Source: Nothophaeocryptopus gaeumannii (lineage: Eukaryota; Ascomycota; Dothideomycetes; Mycosphaerellales; Mycosphaerellaceae). From it: a stretch of 64,000 nucleotides of DNA. The notes beneath the pieces were generated by a model. It was not told where the DNA came from and searched no databases. It saw only the letters and a list, made by a program, of their open reading frames with translations. This document shows, piece by piece, positions 1-11,700 of the stretch. The position numbers were made by a program, and so were the translations under genes. How positions within the stretch are numbered: position 1 is the stretch's first letter; every line of letters begins with the position of its first letter. Location of the stretch: contig JASISA010000001.1 of NCBI GenBank assembly GCA_031771865.1, positions 2,232,001 through 2,296,000 on the forward strand. The letters run 5' to 3'.

Positions 1-462
1 CTCACTCCACGAGTCGTGCTAGAAAGGGTACGTCCAGCGTGACACAAATGCAATGTCCCCAATTGAAGTGTACTGCGCTCTGCGGTCAGATCTGCAGCTA
101 ATGGTTAAGGCACGGGTGGAAGAGGGCAGTAAATAGGTAGAGGGCTCTAGCGTGGGAAGTGCGTGTAAGAAGACCCCTCTTGAATGCGCTTCATTCGGGC
201 TGGCGTCGTTGGTGGTGAGGTTGTCGAACTGTTTCACGTTGTCCACACGGTAAGAGCCAAGCACCACCGCATCGACAGCAGCCGCATCCACACCAAGAAA
301 GGGTAGCTTGCTTCCCACATCTTCTTTGACTTGCGCCTCTACTACCTTGTTCCATGTCTAACGGCCTGGGGCATGTATCTTCGCCAGGCACGTGACTCTA
401 TCGAACTGTACATATAGCTTCCTCGACGTGTCCCACCTTGACACCCAACATAACAAACCACA
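1..462. other. Left edge and upstream region of the TFIIIC subunit gene
   Basis: No gene can be established here. On the minus strand a stretch open from about 350 to 19 reads protein-like (it includes GSKLPFLGVDAAAV), but its only in-frame start candidates are weak and I do not recognise it. It could be an exon of a gene continuing left of the window, entered through a possible acceptor near 368. The part from about 370 to 462 must hold the promoter of the gene starting at 463. Confidence 0.3.
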
Positions 463-2403
463 ATGTCTGCCATACCAAGTAGACCCCCCAAGGCGCCAGT
501 GCATAACGTGCCCGCTGGCAGGATCGTTGCTGTCGAGCATCCTTGCATAGTCAGGAACTTCGACAAGGGCTTCAAATCGCTCGGCGGCGAGGCGCAACTC
601 AAGCATGTGAGTATGTGCTGTGACGCAAAGAGTAATAAGTATCTCATAAAACGGTAGGTACTCGAGCACCACGTGGGCGATTCCAAACTCAGCAGCAAAC
701 AAAATCAACTTCCCGAGCCCGTGGCTGGCGTCTCACTGCGACCCAACGACCCGTTCGCGAAGAAGATACCATCGGTAGGCATCGAGACGCGAAACGTACT
801 CGTGAGAGTGACAGTGCCAAAGCGCACTGGACGCAAGCGAAAGCGGGGCTCGGATGACCCATACACAGAGCCTACTCAGCCAGAGAAGCAGAACGCCAGC
901 CTGACTGCATCGCAACTATTGCAGAGCCTTCGCGACAATGAGGGTCGGTACGAGGTCGAGACCGTCGGCATGCTGCGCGAGACTCATAGGTTTCGCACAC
1001 TGCCAGACTTTCAACTCCGCAACTCAGAGTTGCCCATGATGCGCGAAATCAGAGATCATGCAATGCATCCGGACTACGACAAGCTGAAGAACTTCTACGT
1101 CGATCTGGAGGCGCGGACCATGCCAAATCAAGAGTATCCTGGTCCGCCGAGCTTCACCAGCTTCGACATGCCGCACAAGTTTGAGTACCAACAAGCTCCT
1201 GGCGTCATCTTCGTGGAGGACGAGACAGGTCAGACCGTGACGAAGAATATCGCAGCGCCAACTAGGAGAGTTACTTGGAACCTCCCACCTGATGTTGAAG
1301 AAGTCCCTCAAGCGCCTCCTTTGAAGTTGCCGAGAAAGAGCCCAAGTGGCGAAGTATTGCCACGAGCAATCGAGGAATTGAAGAAGCTCCTCGAAGAACG
1401 CCCTCTCGTCACGAAACGAGTCGCCTTGAATGCCATGCCGCCCATAAGCGATACCATCTTCAAAGAAGCAACCCAATACGTCGGCTACAGCTTCCGCGCA
1501 GGCCCATGGCGGGACAGTCTAATTCGCTACGGCGTCGACCCGCGAAAAGACCCCAAATACCGCATCTACCAAACCCTCATGTTCCAAGTCGACAAAGAAG
1601 CTTTCAAGGCCGTACCAGACGACAAGAAGCGAACGCTGCAATCCAACGAAACCAATACCCGCTGGGCACGACCTCTCCGCCATACACGAGACGACCCGAC
1701 GACCCATATCTTCGATGGCAAGAACATCACCGCTAACGGCAAAACATGGCAAGTCTGCGACGTCACGGACCCCATCGTCAAAGAAATCTTCGACACTGCG
1801 AACCTACCCACAGAATGCGACGTCTACCAATGGGGCTGGTACTACAACGGGACCATGGCCAAAGCCCGCGTCATCATGAAGAATAAAATGCGATACCTCT
1901 TCGCCAAGGAAGAACCACCTCATAAAGACTACGAAGCGCTCGCCACACTGCCGGATCGGGTTACGAAGGGACAGCTTGCGACGGAAGCACAGCTACATTC
2001 TAGGAGATATGGGCCTGCTGTTGCTGCGTTGAGTGGGGAGTATCGGAATATTGTGAAGTCAGGGGATGGGAATCGGACAATTACGGCTATGTGGAAGGAG
2101 AGGAAGGCCAAAGGCCAGAAAACAGATGGAGAAGAGCCGCCTGAAGGGAGTGAGGTTGATCCGGAGGACGATGCTGAGCTTAGGGAGCTTGATGTCGGAG
2201 ATGGTGAGCTGGACGCAGGAGACGAGGAGGGGGAGATGGGAGATTTTGATGGGGATGATGATCAAGAAGAGGGGCGGCAAGGAGGGGAGGAAGAGCGAGA
2301 AGAAGAGGAGTCCCACGACCAAGAGATTGGTGAAGGAGAGGTGCGCCATGGAGAGCAGGGTGCAAATGGGCCGGAGACGTTCCATGGGCTTGATGAGGGT
2401 TGA
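463..2403 (+). CDS. TFC1: Transcription factor TFIIIC subunit, Tau95/Sfc1 family
   Basis: Model: join(463..606, 658..2403), about 629 residues. The 51-nt intron has donor GTGAGT and acceptor TAG, and splicing joins AQLKH to VLEHHVGDS in frame. TFIIIC binds the internal A box of tRNA and other Pol III genes in the nucleus; this subunit belongs to the tau-A lobe. The N-terminal part (about residues 15-200) fits the Tau95 triple-barrel dimerisation region, with the basic stretch GRKRKRG near residue 107. The block around residues 325-420 (WRDSLIRYGVDPRKDP..) fits the DNA-binding region of the family. The last about 110 residues are strongly acidic (Glu/Asp/Gly runs), as in the yeast protein. The start at 463 is the only ATG giving the conserved opening. 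Identification rests on recalled family pattern; exact subunit naming is fairly sure. Confidence 0.87.
607..657 (+). other. Intron of the TFIIIC subunit gene
   Basis: A 51-nt GT..AG intron. A second in-frame acceptor, CTCGAG ending at 666, would remove three residues (VLE), so the exact 3' end is slightly uncertain. Confidence 0.75.
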
Positions 2404-5087
2404 CGAATGCAGATCGTGCAGATGACACGATAGAAAGTCGAGAGCTGTTGCTTAAATTGCTCCGTGTGCTCGTATGAGCATGGCAACCCATCGCTCCTGT
2501 TCTTTAAGAAGACGCCGTCAAACCCTTCCAGACCCATATAGTCAAACTCGACCACACATGGAGTGTTTGACTGAGTCGGGGTAGGAGACAGGGAGTAGAA
2601 TGATAGAAGCAAGTTGTCCAGGTACTTAGATTCCCAAAACTGTGGGCTCAAGGAACCGAACATCGTGGTATCTTGGTACGGTCGCGCAATGAAGCATCCC
2701 ACCTAGACGATCTCTTCGTATTACTAGCTACTTCGCCCGGAAAATGAATATCTAAGCTGAGCAGGCACCCGAATCTCTGAGGAACCAAATACGTATATGG
2801 CGGGCGTGGAAGAGCTGGCTGATGGAAGAGCCAGGTTAGTTTTCGGTGTGAGACGTGGTCTGGACGACAGGTATTGGTCCCGACGTCCAGCGAGAATAAT
2901 GGATAGGCCTCTACTACAGATTCTTTATTGTGATCTGTTTGTTGAGGAGTACGGAACTCGCCGGGAAGGGTTGGGATGGGCCGAATGTCAGCATGCAGAT
3001 AAATTGGATGCTTGTCCTGTCATTGGCATCGTTAAGAGCCCAGTGACCTCTTATCACATACTTCTGGCACGTGAATTCTTCGTTGATGTGGACACTTTCG
3101 CTTGGCACCAAGCTCTCATCCCGTTTAGATGGATCACAAAATGACTTTGAGATAGAGCGGAACGATACCGTTCAATGTCTTGGTCACATGCAAGAAAGAA
3201 TCCTCGTGCACGTGGCGTTGTTCAGGAGACTGGACGGCCCCTCTTGACGCCCGTGGTTTCGAACAACTTTCTTCCCAGATTCTTAGTCCACGTGCGCCAT
3301 GATGATCTTCAGGGACCATTGGTGTAGGTGGAGATAGCAACGGTACAGTCCAATCGTAAAGACTTCAAAATCAAGTGCCGGCGGGCCCATAAGCCGTGGC
3401 GTGTGAACGCGTAGAATCGAGATGCCGAGCCTCCTCTGTTCCGCGAGGGGGCTAGCGGTCTAGAGTGTCACGTGGTGCAGTCGTAGCAGTCTCGTCATTC
3501 AGGCCAGATGCAGCAGTTTTGGTCAAGGTTTGGCGGAGATCGGTGGTTATACACATGTGCAGCCTTGGTAGGTCGACAGAACAGTGAGCACTGAGCTTCC
3601 GCCATGGATTGCCCGACCACTAGTTGAAAGCGGTTACGAAGCTCGATTTTGATCATTGGAATGCCAAACCCCTTCGATCTCAGGTCGTGAAGGGGCGCTT
3701 GATCCCATGCGCCAGGAAATACCTTCGTATCGGTGATGCCGCGTGCTTCTTGTCCTTTGCTCAAAGCTAGGTCTAGAAATGTGGAGTTGATGAGCTTCAT
3801 CGTCTTCCAATGTGTGGATTTGACGAAAGTTGGTTCGGCATCGAGAGCAAGCTCTTATATGCGCGCAAAAGGTAAGCAACAAATTCAGACGATTCAACCT
3901 CACCTCACCTCACACATGCCGTAAATGGCACCATGAGGATTGCAGCCATTCCTGTACAGTCCGAAGCAGCTGCCTCCTTGAAGGCAAATCATCTCCGATG
4001 TTGGAGTCACATTCTGGCGCACGACCGTCTTTCTCGTCCCGAACCTCGCCGGTTCGTTCGCAGACCTTGGAGTAGAGTGATTTGGTTCAGCACTCTTGGA
4101 TCTAGTCGGGAGGTGCAGGCAAATTGGAACATGCAGGCTGGTAACACCTCGTGAAATACGAAAACGTATCCATCGTGGAAGTCAGCACGGATCGGTCCAG
4201 GAGCTCGAGGACACATTGTTGCGAGAAAGGTTGCTATTCCAAGATGACCGAATGGGCTTGCACCATATTGACAGCACGTCTGTCACATGCATCATTCGGC
4301 GCCTTGGCCTATCTGCTGGATCTTGAATCCGCTTTTGTCTGACGTTATATAGGACATTGGATGGCAACTACCGCGGTACCAGACCAGAGTTCGGTGTCGG
4401 CAGTTGGGTTCTTATCAGATGCAACTCACGTCTTAGGTACATAGATTCTGAGTGTCAGTGACGAAAACCGTCATGCTCAGGCATTGGTTTTCACCGAACA
4501 GGTCGGAAGCGACCCCGCTGAGGCGCCCTTGTGAGAGCGCACCGGCTAGAAGGGTAAAGAACAACGCTGTGCTGTGTAGTTCTGGTGGTGCCGCTAGTAC
4601 CCCGGGCCTGGTAAAAAATCTCCGAGAAACATCCTGGAGAGCGGAATCGTGGGAAGCAGGATGAGATGTTCACTGCGGCAATCAACAAACGATCATTCAC
4701 AAGGTAGCAAGGTGAATAACCCCTTTCACGAACAGCATGACCTGTATTGAGAGCTGAAAGAGGGAGATGAAGCCTGAGAAAGAGACTTTCTCGTCAATCA
4801 CATGCAAGATTGGGAAGGCCGGCGGCATCAGGGATTAGCGGTTTTAGCTTCGTCTTCCCGAAGAGCCGAGATGTTCTGGTTGGCTATGCGGCTTTCACAT
4901 GATCAGACGCCCGGGGCACCCACGAGTCGTCCGTCGCTTCTGAATCCAGCGCTGACGCAAATAGCAGTCTCGCAGGAACTCCTTCCTCTCCACTGTCTCA
5001 TGTCCACCGCGCGCAGCATTCACGACCCACGCCGCTTCCATATCGACAACAGCTGAGGATCGCGCCTGTCAATGCGCTCCCGCCGAG
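2404..5087. other. Gene-poor stretch between TFIIIC subunit and opi1
   Basis: About 2.7 kb without a convincing gene. Short open frames exist on both strands, for example 2797-3144 (+, 115 residues) and 2262-2702 (-, partly antisense to the TFIIIC gene). None shows a recognisable domain or a coherent exon chain. The stretch contains four CACGTG palindromes at 3068, 3209, 3289 and 3469. It may be a long promoter of the downstream opi1-like gene or carry non-coding transcripts. Confidence 0.5.
3068..3474. promoter_or_regulatory. Cluster of four CACGTG E-boxes
   Basis: CACGTG occurs at 3068-3073, 3209-3214, 3289-3294 and 3469-3474. Chance predicts about one per 4 kb. The palindrome is the core site of bHLH proteins such as Pho4, Cbf1 and SREBP-type factors. 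The nearest downstream gene on the plus strand is the opi1-like gene, 1.6 kb away. Function is inferred from clustering only; the same hexamer is scattered through the rest of the window at about background rate. Confidence 0.35.
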
Positions 5088-6644
5088 ATGGAGGCTGTCC
5101 AAGACCGATCGTCTGCGACCCGATCGCTTGAAAATATTGAGTGGCCGTCGGTACCAAAGCACGCGCCAACCCAGCCGCCGGCGCATGAGAATATTACTCT
5201 ACCAGACCTCAAGACAGTGCTGTCCCCCGAATTCGAGCGCATGTCCTCTCCGCAGACGAGTAATCACCCACATTCGCCCGGCTCTGTACGAAGCCTGCCT
5301 CGAATAGACCCCGGCAATGTAATGACTGGATCGCAAAGAGGCTCGGATGTCAATATGATGAGTCCGAGAGAGACTGGCAGTGAAATGAGCATGGAAGATA
5401 GAAGGAGTCAAGTTTCTATGGATGATCCAGATGTGCGCATTGCGGCAGAGGCGCTGTCGGGGCTCGGAAATCCAGGTGAGCGAAACAGACATATACCTCA
5501 GTGCGATAGGAGTACTGATATGGTTGCAGACTTCAATCGCGCCTCTCGAGAAAAGCACTTGATCTCGAATGGAGCTCGTACAGATGAGCCCGAGCCATTG
5601 CTGGAGCTGATTGCCTCAGCGCATCCGTGGGTGGGAGGCACTATTAAGACTTCCCTAGCGGCATACTCTACTACGAAGCACTATTCACCGCGCTTTGTTA
5701 GATATGGCGCAGGGCTCATGGAACGCAATATAGGAATGCCCATGGTCAATGCTGTCAACTCTGTTGGAGAAATGACTGGCATTGAGAACGGCGTGCGAAG
5801 GTATCTGAAGGCGCGCCGGCCCGAAGACCTCGAACAAGGCATGGACAAAGAGCCCGGCATGTTCGACGAGTATGGCCGAGCACGTCCGATCATGGAGCCT
5901 CTCCCGCCGTACGGTGCTAGCAGACCACCTTCATACAGGTCGGAGGAGAGTCCGGCGTCTATGGACAGAACCAATGGAGATATGAGGCCACCACACGCCC
6001 GCAGTTGGTCTTCTCAGCTGGTCGTCACGACTTCTGGGCTGTCAGTTGCTTTGAGCCACACATCAAGGAGTAGTCTGAAGTTTTGCCTAAGAATTTTGCG
6101 CGCATCAGCCGCCAGTGTGCAAAATTTGAGCAGCGCTCTCAAGATCATTCTGGAGCAGTACGAAGCCGCTCGGGAAAGACAGCACCGCGAAGCCTCAGCA
6201 ATGGAGAAAGGCGGGCGACCATCCACCCCTGAACAAAGCGAGGAGGCAAGGCAACTTGCAGAGAAGATCTCGCAAGCTAGCCAGCAGATATGGCACAGCC
6301 TGCAGTTTGTTGTGAATAGTGTTTCCAACTACGCTGGCGGAGCTCTACCAGAAAATGCTAGGGACTTCGTGCGCCATCAGCTCATGTCACTTCCGCAACG
6401 CTGGCACATCGTCTCTAGCCAACAATCTACGGGTTCTGAAACGAGTACTGGCGCCCGCCGCATGATCAGCTTCGCAACAGAGGGTCTGGACATGATGAGC
6501 CAGGTCACCGGTGTCATATCTGCGACTCTCGACTCTGCGGAGAGGTGGCTTGCAGCTGTCGGTAAGAAAGACGACGAAGATCAGGAAATGAAAGACAGCG
6601 ACAACGCATCCGAACAGCAGCAACACTCAGCGGAAAAGTCGTAA
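5088..6644 (+). CDS. opi1: Opi1/CCG-8-family transcriptional regulator of phospholipid synthesis
   Basis: Model: join(5088..5475, 5530..6644), 500 residues. Opi1 in yeast represses inositol and phospholipid genes while sensing phosphatidic acid at the ER; the filamentous-fungal relative is clock-controlled protein CCG-8. The family block DPDVRIAAEALSGL lies at residues 113-126, followed by a region rich in short helices (HPWVGGTIKTSLAAYSTTKH). The C-terminal half (AARERQHREASAMEKGG..) is probably helical, and the tail is acidic and Gln-rich. The 54-nt intron 5476-5529 (donor GTGAGC, branch-like CTGAT, acceptor GCAG) is a multiple of three without a stop, so an unspliced form would add 18 residues. 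Splicing gives LGNPDFNRAS, which reads more like the family. The N-terminal about 110 residues are Ser/Pro-rich and likely disordered. Confidence 0.85.
   Translation: MEAVQDRSSATRSLENIEWPSVPKHAPTQPPAHENITLPDLKTVLSPEFERMSSPQTSNHPHSPGSVRSLPRIDPGNVMTGSQRGSDVNMMSPRETGSEMSMEDRRSQVSMDDPDVRIAAEALSGLGNPGERNRHIPQCDRSTDMVADFNRASREKHLISNGARTDEPEPLLELIASAHPWVGGTIKTSLAAYSTTKHYSPRFVRYGAGLMERNIGMPMVNAVNSVGEMTGIENGVRRYLKARRPEDLEQGMDKEPGMFDEYGRARPIMEPLPPYGASRPPSYRSEESPASMDRTNGDMRPPHARSWSSQLVVTTSGLSVALSHTSRSSLKFCLRILRASAASVQNLSSALKIILEQYEAARERQHREASAMEKGGRPSTPEQSEEARQLAEKISQASQQIWHSLQFVVNSVSNYAGGALPENARDFVRHQLMSLPQRWHIVSSQQSTGSETSTGARRMISFATEGLDMMSQVTGVISATLDSAERWLAAVGKKDDEDQEMKDSDNASEQQQHSAEKS
5476..5529 (+). 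other. Stop-free intron of opi1 with length divisible by three
   Basis: GT..AG intron of 54 nt lying right after the conserved AAEALSGLGNP block. Retention would insert 18 residues (starting GERNRHIPQ) without breaking the frame. This makes automatic gene calling likely to miss it and leaves room for two protein forms. Confidence 0.7.
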
Positions 6645-8789
6645 ACCGAGCCAACCAAATCTGCGCGCCGATGAGCTGTTACTTCGTTACCTGGGCGATA
6701 CATGATTGTTGCCCCGCCCGCTTGCCAGCACCCGAAGACTCATACATACCGGCCCAATCGGTCATTTTTCATGATCTCTGCAATTGCTCACCGCTCATGA
6801 TGAGTGTTGTGCAGCTTTTGTGCTCATTGCATTTGTAATGGAAGTACACGAGCTTCGACAAGCAAGGGCTGATGATTGGACTAGTTGGTCACATGCAGCG
6901 TGGACACTGGGCAGCGGCGTTCGGAATGGCGGAGAAGATTATTGTTTGAAGGAATTGGTCCCGCCCGCCAAAGGTTGCAGGATCGCATTGTGGAGGAGAA
7001 AAGCGACCTGCATAGCAGCTTGGCGGTGACAGGTGCCCTCTCGACCAGCTTCTAGTTTCTGAGGAGGGATGGAGTAAGCAAGGCGCTTTGTTGGCCGTTC
7101 CCGATGTCTTGGCTGGCCTATCTTGTGAGACGTTACACGAATGGGAAACACGTGCTTCTTGAGCGGCGAATGGACGGGAAATTGGGAGCGGGAACGAATT
7201 TTATGAAGAGGTTTGCGAAGACGGTGTACGTTACTATGCGCTCCGTCTATGACCGTGCTATCGCCATACACTCCGTGATTATACAGGCCAGAATCGTTGC
7301 CTCCCTATCGCCCGCGTCGCTAGCTTTTACGATATAAGAAGAGCCTTTAGAAACAATAGCAATTGTCGATATACCATCCAGCGGGGTCGCAATCTACTCC
7401 TCCTTCTCCATCATCGTAACATTCCTTGTCTCTGCTATTACATCTTTAGCCTTACCGTGACGAACGTTTCCACCGAATCGAGAACTCACTGTTCTGCTTG
7501 GCATGCATCGTGCGTGGCTTGACAGTAGCCCGAACAAGCATTACTGCACTGCCCCGCGTCGACGCCATGGTCGGCACACTTGTCATATCGGGTCTACTAG
7601 CGTTTAGTACACTGTAACCTCGAAAGCGCGCTAGTTACGTACTGGAGGTTTTTTACAAAGGACTGCTGCATTCGCTTGCTGAAAGCAGACCGCCGTAAGG
7701 AGGATAAAGGTACACCTTATAAGCATGGTGTTGCGATGTAAGGCAGACAACGAGGAGGAGCGTAAAAGTAGAAGGTCGAAGAGTTCTCTTAGTCCTTCCA
7801 GCTTGGGTACTTATAGTAGTCCGACTATTAAGCAGGCATTCTCTGATAGATCTATATAAACTGTCTCTATTCACGAACGTTCCGGGATAGGGTAAGAAGT
7901 GCCTGTTTCATGAAAGCAATTTTTGTGTGGTATGTTGGCAGGCATCTGCGAGAGGTTCGAGCCGCGTACTCTACGATTGTTCAGGGTGTAATCCAAGTTC
8001 CTGGTCATAATACCTCAGAGAGAGCCCTACAAGCGCAAGTAAGCCTCACGTCCGATCCTGTGTTCGAGAGCTCGACTGCCAGCTGTATGAGCGAGTAGAG
8101 CTGCAGCTCGGCTGGCGTAGGAGCGATTGCCCAAGCTGTCGTGTAGGTTTGAACATTGGCCGATCACAAGGTTACGGTACAGGTGGGGTCCCTCGGTGCA
8201 GGCATGGTGCGACGGTATGGATACACGGAGTTTAGGCACGAAGAACGGCAGGCCTAGCAGTCAACCGACTCAACCGGAAGCTGGTGTACCCTGTTCCCGG
8301 GCGCGGCGTCCAATTCTAGCAGACCGCACGGTGCTGTAGAGACTGAGGATGATGTGTGGGGTCTGGTTCGTGGGCGTAGCGAAGAGTGGATATGTGAGTC
8401 GATATGCACAATCGGCATGTCGGCAGCAATGCTGAGCTTCTTTTTTGCTCCAGCACGCGTGTCTCTAGGCCTTTGTTAGGGTCATTAGAAGTGTCGGGGC
8501 AGCCGTGGAGATACTACTACTTTATGCATTTGGTGCTCTTCTAGCGTTCGTTTGTAAACATTCGTCGACCCACTGTGTTCCCGTTTGCCGTCTCCATCTC
8601 TGCGACCTTCTCGCTCTAAATCGAATCTCCACGCGTTCGATTGCAGAAATCTGGAGATGAAACCCACCTGGACCCGGTGACGCTTGGAAGTTTGAAAGGT
8701 TGACCGTTGGTGATCTGACAACGGACAAGGTTCTCATTGGCAGACGACAGGAAACGCTTCAGATTGCCTTTGCGGCTGTTGCCGACTCG
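6645..8789. other. Gene-poor stretch upstream of the PDR transporter
   Basis: About 2.1 kb with no supported gene. It holds only short open frames without domain signal. A TATA-like TATATAAA is near 7852 and one CACGTG is at 7149. The last 300 bases presumably form the promoter and leader of the ABC transporter. Confidence 0.5.
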
Positions 8790-11700
8790 ATGGAGTCTGG
8801 CAAAGAAGAGGTCGAGGAAACTCTGCACCTCAACCATCCGTCGCATGTTCACGGCGGTCAGGGCATCTCAGATGCGGCCGCATTGCAACAGCCTTCTGGT
8901 GGTGGTGAACACGCTGGCTTGGGAACAGAGGCGGTAGAGAAGCTCGACACAGATCGCGACACGCTGGTTGGCAGAGAAACTTCAGACGAGAGCCAGGATG
9001 ATTACGCACCTTCGCCTGTCCGCCAGAGTCTGTCCGAGAAACCTACGTCCGTACACCACGACCGCGGTGTCAATGTCGAAAATGCGACAAGGGAGTTTGC
9101 TGAGCTTCAGCGGCTGAGCGGGATTAGCCATATTTCCAGGGGGCTCTCGCGGCAGCAGAGCAGGAAGAGCGACAAGAAGCAAGCGACAGACTTGGAGCAG
9201 GCTGTTTCGCCGACCACTAGCGAGGATGATGAGGAGCCGTTCGATTTGGAGGATACCCTTCGAGGCAACAAGAGCTTGGAGGAGGAGTCCGGGATCAAGC
9301 ACAAGGCCATTGGAGTGATATGGGACAAGTTGACAGTGAAGGGTATGGGCGGAGCTAAGATCTTCGTTCAGACATTTCCCGATGCGTTCACTGGCTTCTT
9401 TGGGTTTCCGATCAAGGCGCTGCTGGGTCTGTTTGGAATCGGAGGCAAAGGCAAAGAAGTCAACATCCTGCAGAACTTCCGTGGCGTTGTCAAGCCGGGT
9501 GAGATGGTGCTTGTCCTGGGAAGGCCCGGCAGCGGCTGTACCACCTTCCTCAAGGTGATCGCAAACCAGCGGTTCGGCTACACTAATATCGAAGGCGATG
9601 TGTTGTATGGGCCATTCACAGCCAAGGACTTCGAAAAGCGGTATCGAGGAGAGGCAGTCTATTGTCAGGAAGATGATATACACCACCCGACGCTCACCGT
9701 TGGCCAGACGCTGGGCTTCGCGCTGGAAACGAAAGTACCGGGCAAACGACCTGGTGGCATCAGCGCGCCGCAGTTCAAAGAGAAGGTCGTTGACATGCTC
9801 TTGCGCATGTTCAACATCGAGCACACGAAGAACACAATTGTTGGCGATCCATTCGTGCGCGGTATTTCTGGTGGAGAACGAAAGCGTGTCTCAATTGCAG
9901 AGACAATGATCACTGGAGGTGCTGTTTATGCTTATGACAACAGCACTCGTGGACTGGATGCTTCTACAGCACTGGATTACGCCAAGTCATTGAGAGTCAT
10001 CACCGACATCTACCACACGACGACTTTCGTCTCGCTCTACCAGGCATCCGAGAACATTTACTCGCAGTTCGACAAAGTCATGGTTATCGATGAAGGCCGG
10101 CAAGTGTTCCTTGGACCAGCACAGGAAGCCAGAGCATATTTCGAGGGCCTTGGATTTCTCGAGAAGCCCAGACAGACAACACCCGATTACTTGACAGGAT
10201 GCACCGATCCTTTCGAGCGAGAGTACAGGCCTGGGCGCGATGCCTCCAACGCCCCTTCCACACCCGACAGTTTCGTGGAGGCCTTCGAAGAGTCTAGATA
10301 TGCGACACAGCTTGAAGATGAGATGTCGCAATGGCGAAAGCGAGTTGAGGAAGAGCAGCTTGTCTACGAGGACTTCAAGACCGCTGTTCTTCAAGGCAAG
10401 AGGCATGCCACACAGAAGTCGGTCTACTCCATCCCGTTGTACCTGCAGGTCTGGGCCTTGATGAAACGCCAATTCATTCTTAAGTGGCAGGATCGCTTTT
10501 CACTTGTCGTCTCCTGGATTACCTCGATCGTTATCGCAATAGTCATCGGTACCGTCTGGCTGCAGCTCCCACAGACATCGGCTGGTGCATTCACGCGTGG
10601 TGGTGTTCTGTTCATCGCCTTGCTTTTCAACTGCTTCTCCGCTTTCGGTGAATTGGCGTCAACCATGATCGGAAGACCGATTGTGAACAAGCACCGAGCA
10701 TATACGTTCCATCGACCTTCAGCACTCTGGATCGCACAAATATGTGTGGACATGGCGTTCTCGTCTGTGCAGATTCTGGTGTTCTCGATCATGGTCTACT
10801 TCATGTGCGGCTTAGTGTACGACGCAGGAGCGTTCTTCACGTTCTTCCTGATCATTGTCACCGGGTATCTGGCCATCACGCTGTTCTTCAGAACTGTTGG
10901 ATGTCTGTGTCCCGACTTTGACTCAGCTATCAAGTTCGCAGCTACGATCATCACACTCTTCGTGCTGACATCCGGCTACCTGATTCAGTACCAGTCACAG
11001 CAAGTCTGGCTCAAATGGATTTTCTACATTAACGCGCTGGGTCTTGGCTTTTCCGCGCTGATGGATAATGAGTTTAGCAGGCTCAATCTTGAGTGCGACG
11101 GCACATATCTAATCCCTTACGGCGCCGGCTATGGGGACATTCAGCACCAGACTTGTACGCTCGCTGGAAGCACAGGCGGTAGTGCATCAGTTCCGGGAAG
11201 CTCTTACATCGAGACAGCGTTTCAATACGCACCTGGCGATCTGTGGCGCAACTGGGGCATCATTGTTGTCCTTATTACTTTCTTCCTGTTGACGAACACA
11301 TTCCTGGGGGAATACATCAAGTGGGGTGCTGGTGGCAAGACTGTCACTTTCTTCGCCAAGGAGGATAAGGAGCGCATGAAGCTGAATGATGCACTGAAGG
11401 ACAAGAAGCAGAATCGCACCCGCGAAGAGAAGGACACCAAGGGTCCAGATCTTTCAATTGAGTCGAAGGCTGTCTTGACCTGGGAAGACATGTGCTACGA
11501 CGTTCCGGTTCCATCTGGACAGCTGCGTCTGCTCAAAAACGTCTTTGGCTATGTGAAGCCAGGCGAGCTGACAGCCCTCATGGGGGCTTCTGGTGCAGGC
11601 AAGACCACGCTTCTCGACGTGCTGGCTTCTCGTAAGAACATCGGAGTGATCACTGGTGACAAACTCATCGACGGAAAACCACCCGGAACCGCCTTCCAGC

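Noticed and set aside
2262..2702. 146-residue minus-strand frame downstream of the TFIIIC gene
   Set aside because: One half is antisense to the acidic tail of the TFIIIC subunit. The other half (VEFDYMGLEGFDGVFLKN..) reads protein-like but has no recognisable family.
2797..3144. 115-residue plus-strand frame
   Set aside because: No family signal, no neighbouring exon, ordinary length for chance frames at this GC content.
7940..7970. GAGGTTCGAGCC resembling a tRNA B box
   Set aside because: No A box, acceptor stem or anticodon arm could be fitted around it.
8700..8789. 30-codon upstream extension of the ABC transporter frame
   Set aside because: It starts at TTG and has no ATG before 8790. 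The family usually begins near the preferred start.
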